This document shows, piece by piece, positions 44,966 through 53,088 of a stretch of DNA of 64,000 nt. A model generated the notes under the pieces. It made no database searches. It was not told the DNA's origin and was given only the letters and a program-made list of their open reading frames with translations. Made by a program: the position numbers and the translations under genes. The stretch is from Alloalcanivorax gelatiniphagus. Lineage in GTDB: Bacteria; Pseudomonadota; Gammaproteobacteria; Pseudomonadales; Alcanivoracaceae. The DNA lies in NCBI RefSeq assembly GCF_005938655.1, contig NZ_VCQT01000022.1:124001-188000 (forward strand), given 5' to 3'. The stretch's first letter is position 1; each line of letters begins with the position of its first letter.

Positions 44966-45565
44966 TTATTGGATAGGCTGACCAATACATCGATCGAAAA
45001 TGCTTTCCAGGCGCCCATAGTTACAGGCTACGGCATCGATATTCCCGAGCCGCCAGTCTTCCGGTTCAACCTCCCACCAACTGATTTGGTAGCCGGCATT
45101 GATGATCAGATGCTCGAACATCAGCCGCTGGGCGCGACCGTTTCCTTCCCGAAAAGGGTGCAACATATTGATGTCACCGTAATATTCGGCCACGGCGGGG
45201 ATCAGGTCAGCGCGTTCGCAGTGCTCAAGCCAACCATCCTGCGCGAGCCGAGAGAATACTTTTTCCGCTTCCGCTTCAATGCGGGTGACGTTGCAAAACC
45301 GTGTGTCGTCTTTGGCGATGTCCACGGTGCGGATCTCGCCAGCCCAATCATAGATATCCTGGAATAAATGACGGTGGAGACTTTGCAGATAAGCGAGGGA
45401 ATATGGAGGAGGAGTAAACTCGATTTCGTTGGCGGCTATCACGGTGAGTTCGCGTTCCGCTTCTTCGAGCTCATCATCGACCACGAGCCCCAGGCGGTTG
45501 ATAAGCGTCGAGGTGCCCGGGTAACAGTGCGGATCCTGGGCAACTCCGTATTTGTCCCTGCTCAG
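44966..45565 (-). CDS. Fic-family AMP transferase toxin, probable CTG start
   Basis: The Fic motif HPFREGNGRAQRL is intact near residue 138, so AMP transfer to a target protein is likely (family knowledge). The ATG/GTG starts available cut the conserved N-terminus. Reading back to CTG at 45565 gives LSRDKYGVAQDPHCYPGTST, which aligns with the start of E. coli Fic (MSDKFGEGRDPYLYPG). AAGGTG lies 6 bases upstream of CTG, and the CTGA overlap with the antitoxin stop mimics ATGA coupling. This gives 199 aa. It converges on the WYL gene. Confidence 0.8.
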   Translation of the reverse strand: MSRDKYGVAQDPHCYPGTSTLINRLGLVVDDELEEAERELTVIAANEIEFTPPPYSLAYLQSLHRHLFQDIYDWAGEIRTVDIAKDDTRFCNVTRIEAEAEKVFSRLAQDGWLEHCERADLIPAVAEYYGDINMLHPFREGNGRAQRLMFEHLIINAGYQISWWEVEPEDWRLGNIDAVACNYGRLESIFDRCIGQPIQ

Positions 45566-45741
45566 ATTTTCACCTTCGAGCGGTATTTATCGATCACGGT
45601 TTGGCGAGAAGGCAATGGCTTTAGGGATTCGGAATCGCTCACCTGAAAGCCTTCCAAGCGCAAACTTGCCCGATAATTGGAGCCCCGGACCTTAGCGTAG
45701 TAGCTCTTTTTTTCTTTTATTGTCAATGATTTACCGGCCAT
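45562..45741 (-). CDS. yhfG: YhfG-like antitoxin of Fic
   Basis: This 59-aa protein (MAGKSLTIKEKKSYYAKVRG...) resembles YhfG, the small partner of Fic in E. coli. It contains SLRLEG, which fits the class I Fic-inhibitory motif (S/T)xxxE(G/N). GGAGG precedes the ATG. It overlaps the fic start by four bases. A -10-like TATACT stands at 45771-45766. Confidence 0.75.
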   Translation of the reverse strand: MAGKSLTIKEKKSYYAKVRGSNYRASLRLEGFQVSDSESLKPLPSRQTVIDKYRSKVKI

Positions 45742-45765
45742 AACGCACCTCCACAGAACGCCCGA

Positions 45766-45771
45766 AGTATA
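45766..45771 (-). promoter_or_regulatory. -10 element for yhfG-fic
   Basis: TATACT on the minus strand, 25 bases before the antitoxin ATG, in AT-rich sequence. No convincing -35 is seen at normal spacing, so the promoter may need an activator. Confidence 0.35.
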
Positions 45772-45829
45772 CCATAAATTAATCGGTTCCGCTTCGATAA
45801 CCAGTCCCTCCAGATGACCGAAAACCCCA

Positions 45830-46282
45830 TCAGTACCCCCTATCCCGCTCTTGGGCCTGATCCGCCAGCGCCCGCAGCGCGGCTTCGCTTTCGGTGGCGC
45901 GGGCCGCCCGGTACGCCATCACATCCTGAAAGCGGATACGTCGGTGCGTCCCAACCCGGGTAAAAGGAATGACGCCCTCCTCCAGCAGCTTGACCAGGTG
46001 GGGCCGGGAGACGTTCAGCAGGTTGGCGGCTTCCTGGGTGGTCACTTCGGCGTGCATCGGCATCAGGGTGACGGCGTTGCCCTGGGCCATTTCCGTGAGG
46101 ATGTTACGCAGCAGTTCCAGGGCGTGCCGGGGCAGCACCAGGTCCGTGTCGTCCATGCGCACCCGGGCAGGTTCCTGCCGGGGGTGGTCCTTCAGCAGCC
46201 TTGCCAGGGCGACGGCGCTTTCCCGGGCCAGGTCCGCAGCCCGGGAGTCCGGGATAGTGTCGTGATCCGGCGCGGTGTTCAT
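45830..46282 (-). CDS. Excisionase-type helix-turn-helix protein, orphan antitoxin
   Basis: The 150-aa protein has a C-terminal excisionase-like helix-turn-helix (VTTQEAANLLNVSRPHLVKL, then LEEGVIPFTRVGTHRRI). Proteins of this form are usually antitoxins paired with a PIN-domain toxin gene downstream. Here only 88 bases lie before the Fic pair and no PIN gene is seen, so the toxin seems lost. The start at 46282 is supported by GGAGAGG. It is divergent from mutS. Confidence 0.8.
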   Translation of the reverse strand: MNTAPDHDTIPDSRAADLARESAVALARLLKDHPRQEPARVRMDDTDLVLPRHALELLRNILTEMAQGNAVTLMPMHAEVTTQEAANLLNVSRPHLVKLLEEGVIPFTRVGTHRRIRFQDVMAYRAARATESEAALRALADQAQERDRGY

Positions 46283-46384
46283 GGTGACCTCTCCAGGCGA
46301 TATAGCTCGATATCCGCACGCTATTCGAAACAAACGAAAATCGCAATAAACGAAATGGCAGGTAGCGCACCTCAATGCAGGTGG

Positions 46385-46529
46385 CGCCCCCAATAGAGCC
46401 ATGCGCAAGGGTTTGCTATTCTTTCGCGCTTGGCTCCGTTTGGGTGGGGATCGCGGCTGAAGCCGCTCCTACCGCCCTGCCCTGCAGCCACCCACACTCT
46501 CCAGAAAACAGGCGATACCGCGCTTATGG
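46385..46529 (+). repeat. Right copy of the 145-bp direct repeat (native mutS leader)
   Basis: This copy carries the mutS leader, including a REP element (46449-46472) and the ATG of mutS. It matches 33652-33797 except for one base. Together they bracket 33.8-46.4 kb. Since this copy joins intact mutS, it is probably the original and the left one the duplicate. Confidence 0.95.
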
Positions 46530-49087
46530 CAAAGGACGACCTTTCCGGCCACACCCCGATGATGAAGCAGTATCTGGGCCTCAAGGCCGAGCATCCGGAT
46601 CAGTTGCTGTTCTACCGGATGGGGGATTTCTACGAGCTGTTTTTCGGTGACGCGCAGAAGGCGGCGCGGCTGCTGGATATCACGCTGACCCAGCGCGGGC
46701 AGAGCAATGGCAAGCCGATTCCCATGGCCGGGATTCCCTATCATGCGGCGGAGGGGTATCTGGCGCGGTTGGTGAAGCTGGGCGAGTCGGTGGCGATTTG
46801 CGAACAGATCGGCGATCCGGCGCTGGCGAAGGGGCCGGTGGAGCGCAAGGTGGTGCGGATCGTGACGCCGGGGACGGTGAGCGATGAGGCGTTGCTGGAG
46901 GAGCGGCGGGATACGCTGTTGTGCGCGTTGTTCGAGGACGGGCCGGCGGTGGGTGCGGCGAGTCTGGATCTGGCCGCCGGGCGGTTCGTGGTAACCCGGG
47001 TGGAGGGGCACGAGCAGTTGCAGGCGTTGCTGGAGCGTTGGCAGCCGGCGGAGTTGCTGGTGTGCGAGGAGCACGGTTTGCCGGCGGCGCTGGTGGAGCG
47101 GGCCGGGTGCCGCAAGCGGCCGCCGTGGGAGTTCGACAGCGAGGCGGCGTTGCGGCAGTTGTGCAAGCAGTTCGGGGTGCAGGATCTGTCCGGGTTCGGG
47201 CAGCCGCCGGCGGTGGCGGTGGCCGCCGCCGGGGCGTTGCTGCAGTACGCCCGGGATACCCAGCGCAACAGCCTGCCCCATGTGACCGGGCTGGCCATGG
47301 AGGCGTTCGATGACGGGGTGGCCATGGACGCGGCGACGCGGCGCAATCTGGAGCTGACCGAGACCCTCAATGGCGACGAGGTGCCGACTCTGGCGTGGGT
47401 GCTGGACAGCACCGAGACGGCCATGGGGGCGCGGTTGTTGAAGCGCTGGATTCACCGGCCGCTGCGCGACCGGGCGGTGCTCGGTGATCGCCAGCGTCGG
47501 GTGTCGGCGCTGCGCGACGGCTGGCGGTTCGAGGCGGTGCGCGAGGTGCTGGACCGGATCGGCGATATGGAGCGGATTCTGGGTCGGGTGGCGTTGCGCT
47601 CGGCGCGGCCCCGGGATCTGACCCGGTTGCGGGTCAGTCTTGAGGCGCTGCCGGCGCTGCATGGGGCGCTGCCGGAGGACCAGGCGTTCGCGGCGCTGCA
47701 GGAACGGTTGGGTGAGTTTCCCGAGCAGGCGGCGTTGCTGCAAAAGGCGGTGATCGAGAATCCGCCGATGCTGATCCGCGACGGCGGCGTGATCGCCGAG
47801 GGGTACAGCGCGGAGCTGGACGAGCTGCGTTCGATCAGCGAGAACGCCGGCCAGGTGCTGGTGGACATCGAGACCCGGGAGCGCGAGCGCACCGGTTTCT
47901 CCACCCTGCGGGTCAAGTACAACCGGGTGCACGGCTATTACATCGAGCTGTCCCGCCGGGAGGCGGACAACGCGCCGATGGATTACCAGCGCCGCCAGAC
48001 CCTGAAGAACGCGGAGCGTTTTATCACTCCGGAGCTCAAGGAGTTCGAGGACAAGGCGCTGTCCGCGTCGAGCAAGGCGCTGACCCTGGAGAAGCGTCTG
48101 TATGAGCAGTTGATCGAGACCCTGGCGGCGGACCTGGGTTCGTTGCAGGCCAGCGCCGCGGCGGTGGCCGAGCTGGACGTGCTGGCCGCCTTCGCGGAGC
48201 GGGCCGAGGCGCTGGGCTGGGTGCAGCCGCAGTTGGTGACCGAGCCGGTGGTGGAGATCGTCGATGGCCGCCATCCGGTGGTGGAGCAGGTGCTGGACGA
48301 TGCGTTCGTGCCCAACAGCCTGCATCTGGACGATCAGCGCCGCATGGTGATCATCACCGGCCCGAACATGGGTGGTAAGTCCACTTATATGCGCCAGACC
48401 GCCCTGGTCGCCCTGCTCGCCCATATCGGCAGCGCGGTGCCGGCGGCCAGCGCACGGGTGGGCATGCTGGACCGCATCTTTACCCGCATCGGTTCCTCCG
48501 ACGATCTGGCCGGCGGCCGTTCCACCTTTATGGTGGAGATGTCGGAGACCGCCAATATTCTCAATAACGCCACGCCGGAGAGCCTGGTGCTGATGGACGA
48601 GATCGGCCGGGGCACCAGCACCTTCGACGGGCTCAGCCTGGCGTGGGCGGCGGCGGAGCATCTGGCCCGCAATCTCAAGGCGTTCACCCTGTTCGCCACC
48701 CATTATTTCGAGCTGACGCAACTGCCGGAGCAGTTGCCGGGCGTCTATAATGCGCACCTGACCGCCAGCGAACACGATAACCGCATCGTCTTTCTGCATC
48801 GGGTGCAGGAGGGGCCGGCCAGCCGCAGCTATGGTCTGCAGGTGGCGCAGCTGGCGGGGGTGCCGGCGGGGGTGATCCGCCGCGCCACCGACAAGCTGGC
48901 CGAGCTGGAACAGGGCGAGCGGCCCAAGTCGGCGGCGCCCGCCCCGGCCACCGCGCCGGCCCAGGCGGATCTGTTCGGCGCGCCCAGCGCCGTGGAGAAG
49001 GCGCTGGCGGACATCGATCCGGACGAGTTGACGCCCCGGCAGGCGCTGGAGCGGTTGTATACCTTGAAGGCATTGGGCGAGGGTTAA
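46526..49087 (+). CDS. mutS: DNA mismatch repair protein MutS
   Basis: MutS recognises mispaired bases and starts mismatch repair with MutL. The 853-aa length is normal. The mismatch-binding N-terminus shows [17 protein letters not shown] (Phe of the FxE motif region) and the ATPase has Walker [14 protein letters not shown] near residue 612, Walker [17 protein letters not shown], and [11 protein letters not shown]. The start [16 protein letters not shown] fits the family. It is followed by fdxA, as in Pseudomonas. Confidence 0.98.
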   Translation: MAKDDLSGHTPMMKQYLGLKAEHPDQLLFYRMGDFYELFFGDAQKAARLLDITLTQRGQSNGKPIPMAGIPYHAAEGYLARLVKLGESVAICEQIGDPALAKGPVERKVVRIVTPGTVSDEALLEERRDTLLCALFEDGPAVGAASLDLAAGRFVVTRVEGHEQLQALLERWQPAELLVCEEHGLPAALVERAGCRKRPPWEFDSEAALRQLCKQFGVQDLSGFGQPPAVAVAAAGALLQYARDTQRNSLPHVTGLAMEAFDDGVAMDAATRRNLELTETLNGDEVPTLAWVLDSTETAMGARLLKRWIHRPLRDRAVLGDRQRRVSALRDGWRFEAVREVLDRIGDMERILGRVALRSARPRDLTRLRVSLEALPALHGALPEDQAFAALQERLGEFPEQAALLQKAVIENPPMLIRDGGVIAEGYSAELDELRSISENAGQVLVDIETRERERTGFSTLRVKYNRVHGYYIELSRREADNAPMDYQRRQTLKNAERFITPELKEFEDKALSASSKALTLEKRLYEQLIETLAADLGSLQASAAAVAELDVLAAFAERAEALGWVQPQLVTEPVVEIVDGRHPVVEQVLDDAFVPNSLHLDDQRRMVIITGPNMGGKSTYMRQTALVALLAHIGSAVPAASARVGMLDRIFTRIGSSDDLAGGRSTFMVEMSETANILNNATPESLVLMDEIGRGTSTFDGLSLAWAAAEHLARNLKAFTLFATHYFELTQLPEQLPGVYNAHLTASEHDNRIVFLHRVQEGPASRSYGLQVAQLAGVPAGVIRRATDKLAELEQGERPKSAAPAPATAPAQADLFGAPSAVEKALADIDPDELTPRQALERLYTLKALGEG

Positions 49088-49092
49088 GCGTT

Positions 49093-49114
49093 TCGCGGCT
49101 GAAGCCGCTCCTAC
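49093..49114. repeat. REP-like palindrome after mutS
   Basis: One unit of the TCGCGGCTGAAGCCGCTCC family directly after the mutS stop. It can form a hairpin and may protect the mRNA end. Confidence 0.75.
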
Positions 49115-49273
49115 GGAGAGGCGGGCGCGTTATATCCATATGCGTTCGCGGACCGGTTGCGGCGCTTGCCTGAGGCTGGCAGTCCGGTAGACTAGCGCCG
49201 CCCCCAAGTCGCATGGCGTCCGCGCGATGCCGGCGCGGAACAAGACGAGAACACCCCTGGCGAGGACAGGCTA

Positions 49274-49603
49274 ATGACGTTCGTAGTAGGTGAAAACTGC
49301 ATCAAGTGCAAACACACGGACTGCGTGGAAGTATGCCCCGTGGATTGCTTCTATGAAGGCCCCAATTTCCTGGTCATTCACCCGGACGAGTGCATTGACT
49401 GCGCCCTGTGCGAGCCGGAGTGCCCGGTGAACGCGATTTTCTCCGAGGACGAATTGCCGGAGGATCAGCAGGACTTCCTGGAGATCAATGCGGAACTGGC
49501 CGAGAAATGGCCGAACATCACCGAGATGAAGGATTCGCCGGAAGACGCGGAAGAGTGGGATGGGGTGGCCAACAAGCGCGACAAGCTGATCCGCGAGTGG
49601 TGA
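49274..49603 (+). CDS. fdxA: Seven-iron ferredoxin FdxA
   Basis: The 109-aa protein carries one [3Fe-4S] and one [4Fe-4S] cluster and transfers electrons. Cysteines are at [17 protein letters not shown] and [14 protein letters not shown]. The acidic C-terminal extension is usual in proteobacterial FdxA. It lies after mutS and before rsmZ, the same order as in Pseudomonas. A strong terminator follows at 49674. Confidence 0.96.
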   Translation: MTFVVGENCIKCKHTDCVEVCPVDCFYEGPNFLVIHPDECIDCALCEPECPVNAIFSEDELPEDQQDFLEINAELAEKWPNITEMKDSPEDAEEWDGVANKRDKLIREW

Positions 49604-49673
49604 CCCTGCCGTGAATCGGCGGTGAGATAAGCCGGGCCTGGTCCTTCGTGCGTTGGGCGGGCCCGCAAATGAG

Positions 49674-49701
49674 AAAGGGCGGCATCCTGCCGCCCTTTTT
49701 T
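49674..49701. terminator. Bidirectional intrinsic terminator of fdxA and rsmZ
   Basis: AAAGGGCGGCA-TCC-TGCCGCCCTTTTTT forms an 11-bp stem with a 3-base loop. The T run on the plus strand ends fdxA; on the minus strand the same hairpin, with GGA in its loop, closes rsmZ. Confidence 0.88.
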
Positions 49702-49793
49702 GCGTCGAGTTGTCCTTACCCGATTGCGCTCACCTAGGACTTCCGTGTCCGCCTTCCTTAGCCAATCCCTGTGTTCTGTTTCCCTGAACACGG
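49676..49793 (-). ncRNA. rsmZ: RsmZ-type small RNA, sponge for RsmA/CsrA
   Basis: Minus-strand RNA of about 118 nt between fdxA and the GacA box. At least seven GGA motifs are present (complementary positions about 49685, 49713, 49742, 49748, 49755, 49766, 49781), several in predicted hairpin loops, the pattern by which RsmZ titrates RsmA. A -10 TATAGT lies at 49804-49799. The GacA site lies about 170 bases upstream, and the terminator hairpin ends it. Position beside fdxA matches Pseudomonas rsmZ. Ends are estimates. Confidence 0.82.
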
Positions 49794-49962
49794 GAAACAC
49801 TATATCAACCCGTTTCGGCGCCGCGAGTTAAAGAACGATAAAATTTCGGCGCAAAAAACAGCCGCAAGAGTGATATCTCTTTGAAATCAGTGAGTTGGCA
49901 GGAAGGGTCGAGAGAGGAAAGGACAAAAGCGCACGCGAAATTGGTACAAATGCTTACAAGCT

Positions 49963-49980
49963 TGTAAGATATCTCTTACA
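49963..49980. promoter_or_regulatory. GacA-binding upstream activating site
   Basis: TGTAAG-ATATCT-CTTACA is a perfect 18-base palindrome-type match to the GacA box of rsmY/rsmZ genes. It lies about 170-187 bases upstream of the inferred rsmZ start, the usual distance. A nearby CTTACAAGCTTGTAAG (49954-49968) overlaps it and may be a second site. Confidence 0.85.
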
Positions 49981-50019
49981 AATTTGGTTCAGCGGGCGAG
50001 TCACTTGGCGACAGGCCCA

Positions 50020-50048
50020 TTGACGCGCCACTGGACCCGCTACATATT
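50020..50048 (+). promoter_or_regulatory. Sigma-70-like promoter for a plus-strand small RNA
   Basis: TTGACG (50020-50025), 17-base spacer, CATATT (50043-50048). No coding frame follows before the terminator at 50187, so it would drive a short RNA. Confidence 0.45.
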
Positions 50049-50054
50049 CCCGGT

Positions 50055-50212
50055 ACACTATCGCCAACTTTTACAATCGCTCACCGGTTTTTACAGCACC
50101 CTCGGGTCATGGCCGGTAGCATTTAAGCATCTTGAAGGTATCCCCCCAAGGCGCTAGAGATAGCGCTCACAACCCCCCCTCTTCCACCCCCTTTGGTTGA
50201 GGGGTTTTTTTT
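50055..50212 (+). ncRNA. Candidate plus-strand small RNA of about 158 nt
   Basis: Between the promoter-like element at 50020 and a terminator at 50187 there is no coding frame with family sequence. The region has a hairpin GCGCTA-GAGA-TAGCGC (50151-50166) and ends in the terminator. It lacks the repeated GGA motifs of Rsm RNAs. It matches no RNA family I recognise. Confidence 0.4.
50187..50212 (+). terminator. Intrinsic terminator, plus strand
   Basis: CCCCT and AGGGG pair around a TTGGTTG loop and are followed by eight T. It points along the plus strand, although the next gene (50226) is on the minus strand, so it must close a transcript coming from the left. Confidence 0.7.
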
Positions 50213-50225
50213 GCCTGTTTTCTCA

Positions 50226-50591
50226 CTAGGGGGTGGCGGTTTGCGCGCCGACGGCTTGTCCGTCGAGAGCCTGGCAGGACTCCTCGAAGGCCTGCTCCAG
50301 CGCCGCCAGACGATCGCCGGCGGTTTCCAATTGCTGGTCCCGGGCCAGTTGCTCCATTTCCAGACAGAGGGCGGACACCCGCAATGCGCCCAAATTGCCA
50401 CTACTGCCTTTGAAACTGTGCGCCTGCTGGCGGATGCCATCCATATAGCCTTCGCGCACCGCCTCATGCAGGGCGGCCAGCCGCTGGCTGCCATCCTGTC
50501 GGTAGGATTCGACCAGGGTGTCGAAATCGCTGCCCATGATATCGCGCAATTCGGCGATCAAGCCGTCATTGAGCACCGGTGGCTGTTGCAT
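50226..50591 (-). CDS. Hpt-domain phosphotransfer protein
   Basis: The 121-aa protein is a stand-alone histidine phosphotransfer domain. The phosphorylated His is in AHSFKGSSGNLGA near residue 57. Such proteins pass phosphate between hybrid kinases and response regulators. Its place next to the Gac/Rsm RNA gene is suggestive, since HptB-type proteins feed the Gac pathway in Pseudomonas, but no kinase is nearby. Confidence 0.85.
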   Translation of the reverse strand: MQQPPVLNDGLIAELRDIMGSDFDTLVESYRQDGSQRLAALHEAVREGYMDGIRQQAHSFKGSSGNLGALRVSALCLEMEQLARDQQLETAGDRLAALEQAFEESCQALDGQAVGAQTATP

Positions 50592-50692
50592 CTTTCACTC
50601 CCTTGAGATCATGGCGTGCGCCGCCATGGACCTCCAGTATACGGCCAAAAAATCACCACCTCACGGGCGCCGTCCCAGATAGTAGGACGATT

Positions 50693-51322
50693 TTAGGGAA
50701 GTACACCCAACTGCCGGGCCAGCGCCACATCCTCCGGGCGGTCCACATCCCACAGCGGTGGCAGCACTTCGACCCCATCCACGTGGTTCAGTGCCACCAG
50801 GGTGTCGGCCAGGGCGTAGCCGCCGCCCAGGCGCACCGCGTCGAAAAGGTCCGGTCGCCACACCCGGGCGGCGCTGCCGCCGATCAGCACGAAGCCACCG
50901 TCCTCGCTGGCTCCGAGCACCACCCGCCCGCGCCGCAGGTGGTCGTCGGCCAGGGCCAGGTAGGTCTGGTCCAGCACCGGGCAATCGCAGCCCACCAGCA
51001 AGGCGTGGGCGTGCCCGTCCAGGGCGTCGGCCAGGGCCCGGGCCATGCGTTCGCCCAGGCCGTCGCCCTGCTGCGGCGCCACGGTCATGCCCAGGGCTTC
51101 GGCGCGGCGGGCCAGGGCCGGATCGTGCCCGTCCAGCATCAGCCGGGCCGGGCCGGGAAAGCCGGCGGCCACCGCCAGGGTGCGGTCCAGCAGGCGCTGA
51201 TACACGGCCAGCGCGCCCTGCTCGCCCAGGCTCGGCACCAGCCGGGTTTTCACCTCACCCAGGCGCGGGGCCCGGGCGAAAACCATCAGCAGGGTGTCGG
51301 GGCGGGCGGCGGTCTCCGGCAT
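50693..51322 (-). CDS. Arsenosugar-type glycosyltransferase (TIGR04282-like)
   Basis: The 209-aa protein has the N-terminus LLMVFARAPRLGEVKTRLVP and the segment LVGCDCPVLD (DxD-like), followed by GASEDGGFVLIG, typical of TIGR04282 transferases. The start MPETAARPD at 51322 lies 2 bases after the stop of the next gene upstream, so the genes form an operon with arsS. It probably transfers a sugar or nucleotide in arsenosugar synthesis (inferred from context). Confidence 0.8.
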   Translation of the reverse strand: MPETAARPDTLLMVFARAPRLGEVKTRLVPSLGEQGALAVYQRLLDRTLAVAAGFPGPARLMLDGHDPALARRAEALGMTVAPQQGDGLGERMARALADALDGHAHALLVGCDCPVLDQTYLALADDHLRRGRVVLGASEDGGFVLIGGSAARVWRPDLFDAVRLGGGYALADTLVALNHVDGVEVLPPLWDVDRPEDVALARQLGVLP

Positions 51323-51324
51323 GG

Positions 51325-52032
51325 TCAGCGTGACGAGGAAGGCGAGTGGGAATAGTGGTGGCGGTAGTAGTCCCGGTGCAGCCGGGCCGGGTCCTCGCCG
51401 CGCCAGTAGCGCCAGCGCAGTTGCCACATCAGCATGGTGGTGCGCAGCACGCCCTTCTCTTCCCAGCGGCGGCTGTCGGCGATCAGGCGCGGGCGCAGGC
51501 ACACCGGTCGGGCGCGGGCGCGCAGGTGGGTGCTCAGCGCCACGTCTTCCATCAGCGGTTGCATGGGGAAGCCGCCCAGTTCCAGGAACAGCTCCCGGCG
51601 CACGAAGATGCCCTGGTCGCCGGTGGCGATGCCGGTCCAGCGCGAGCGCAGGTTCATGGCATGGCCGATCATCGGGAACAGGCGGTGGTCACCGGACAGG
51701 CGCACGTCGAACCGGCCCCACTGGGCATCCTCCGGCAGCGCCCGCAGGGCCGCCAGGTGGCCCCTTTTGACCTTGCCGCAATCGGCGTGCAGAAACCACA
51801 GCCAGTCGCCGCTGGCGCGCTCGGCGCCCAGGTTCATCTGCCGGGCGCGGCCACGGTCGCAGTGCAGCACCAGGTCCGCGTGCTGGCGGGCGATCAGCGG
51901 GCTCTCGTCCCGGCTGCCGCCGTCCACCACGATGATTTCATCCTGCTCGCCCAGGCGCTCGCGTAAGCCGGCCAGAAACCCGTCCAGGCAGCCGGCCTCG
52001 TCGAGTACCGGGATGATCACGCTGATACTCAT
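51325..52032 (-). CDS. Arsenosugar-type glycosyltransferase (TIGR04283-like, GT2 fold)
   Basis: The 235-aa protein begins MSISVIIPVLDEAGCLDGFL, a GT2-type nucleotide-sugar binding start, and has IIVVDGGSRDESPLIARQH and WLWFLHADC (the DxD region reads HADC). The C-terminus QLRWRYWRGEDPARLHRDY is typical of TIGR04283. It overlaps arsS by four bases. Substrate is inferred from neighbours. Confidence 0.8.
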   Translation of the reverse strand: MSISVIIPVLDEAGCLDGFLAGLRERLGEQDEIIVVDGGSRDESPLIARQHADLVLHCDRGRARQMNLGAERASGDWLWFLHADCGKVKRGHLAALRALPEDAQWGRFDVRLSGDHRLFPMIGHAMNLRSRWTGIATGDQGIFVRRELFLELGGFPMQPLMEDVALSTHLRARARPVCLRPRLIADSRRWEEKGVLRTTMLMWQLRWRYWRGEDPARLHRDYYRHHYSHSPSSSR

Positions 52033-52991
52033 TCCAGGGCTCCTCCGCAACTGCTGCCGGCGCCGGCGGTACAGCCGAAACAATGGTCGGCCACGAACAC
52101 CGCCTCGCCGTCCTTATCCGCCGCCAGCAGTTCGCTCAGGTGGGGGTGGCGTTGGCCTCCGCCCTGGGGCAGATCCAGCATCTGGTTGAAATCGCAATCG
52201 TAGAGATAGCCGCGATAATCCACGCTCAGGGTGTCGCGGCACATCACCGCGCCCAGGTTAGCGACATTATGGTTGTCGCGCAGCAGTTGCATGTAATCGT
52301 TGAAGGCGCCCTGGGCCAGCAGCACCGCGCCGAAGCGGCTGATCGGCATGTTGGTGATGGTCAGCAGCTGGTTGAAGCGGATGCCGAAGCGCTGATCCAG
52401 CTCGCGCTTGTAGTCCGCCTCCAGGGCCGCCTGGGGCGGCGGCAGGTGAGCCCCCACCGGGTTGTACACCAGGTCCAGGGGCAGGCGTTCATCGGCGCCG
52501 TAGCCCACCGCGTTGAGCCGGCGGATCGCCTCGATGCTGTCGGCGTAAACGCCCTTGCCGCGCTGCTGATTGACGTTGTCTTCCAGATAGCACGGCAGCG
52601 AGGCCACCACCTGGACGCCCTGCTCCGCCAGGAACTCGGGCAGATCCTGATAGCCGTCTTCCAGCACGATGGTCAGGTTGCAGCGGTCGATCACGGTGAC
52701 GCCACGGGCGCGGGCGGCCCGCACCAGATCGCGGAAGTGGGGGTTCATCTCCGGGGCGCCGCCGGTCAGATCCAGCACCTTTACCTGGCCCTGGTCGAGC
52801 ACCGCGATTACCTGCTCCACCACCTCGCGGCTCATCTGCTCGGTGCGGGTGGGGCCGGCATTGACGTGGCAATGGACGCAGCTGAGGTTGCAGAGATAGC
52901 CGAGATTGACTTGCAGAATACGGGTGCGCCGCCGCCGCAACGGCGGGAAATCGGTACCGCTGCGCAGCAGCAGGGGCCGGGTGTCTTTCAT
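52029..52991 (-). CDS. arsS: Arsenosugar biosynthesis radical SAM protein ArsS
   Basis: The 320-aa radical SAM enzyme carries the cluster motif CNLSCVHC near residues 34-41 and the SAM-binding GGAPEMN. The C-terminus has additional cysteines (DHCFGC, SSCGG). ArsS transfers a 5'-deoxyadenosyl group to dimethylarsenic to start arsenosugars. Two glycosyltransferases follow. No arsM, arsR or arsenite efflux gene lies in the window, so methylated arsenic must come from elsewhere. Confidence 0.85.
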   Translation of the reverse strand: MKDTRPLLLRSGTDFPPLRRRRTRILQVNLGYLCNLSCVHCHVNAGPTRTEQMSREVVEQVIAVLDQGQVKVLDLTGGAPEMNPHFRDLVRAARARGVTVIDRCNLTIVLEDGYQDLPEFLAEQGVQVVASLPCYLEDNVNQQRGKGVYADSIEAIRRLNAVGYGADERLPLDLVYNPVGAHLPPPQAALEADYKRELDQRFGIRFNQLLTITNMPISRFGAVLLAQGAFNDYMQLLRDNHNVANLGAVMCRDTLSVDYRGYLYDCDFNQMLDLPQGGGQRHPHLSELLAADKDGEAVFVADHCFGCTAGAGSSCGGALE

Positions 52992-53088
52992 GGCGCCTTC
53001 CTCCGAATGGATGCTGCATCCTGTTATCCCATGGATGCACGATCGGAGGGAACGTTACGTCAAAACCGGCGGCGGCGCGAACCCGGGG

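Noticed and set aside
46469-48799. Minus-strand open frame of 776 codons opposite mutS
   Set aside because: Shadow of mutS; the protein is unnaturally rich in His, Arg and Gln and has no recognisable family.
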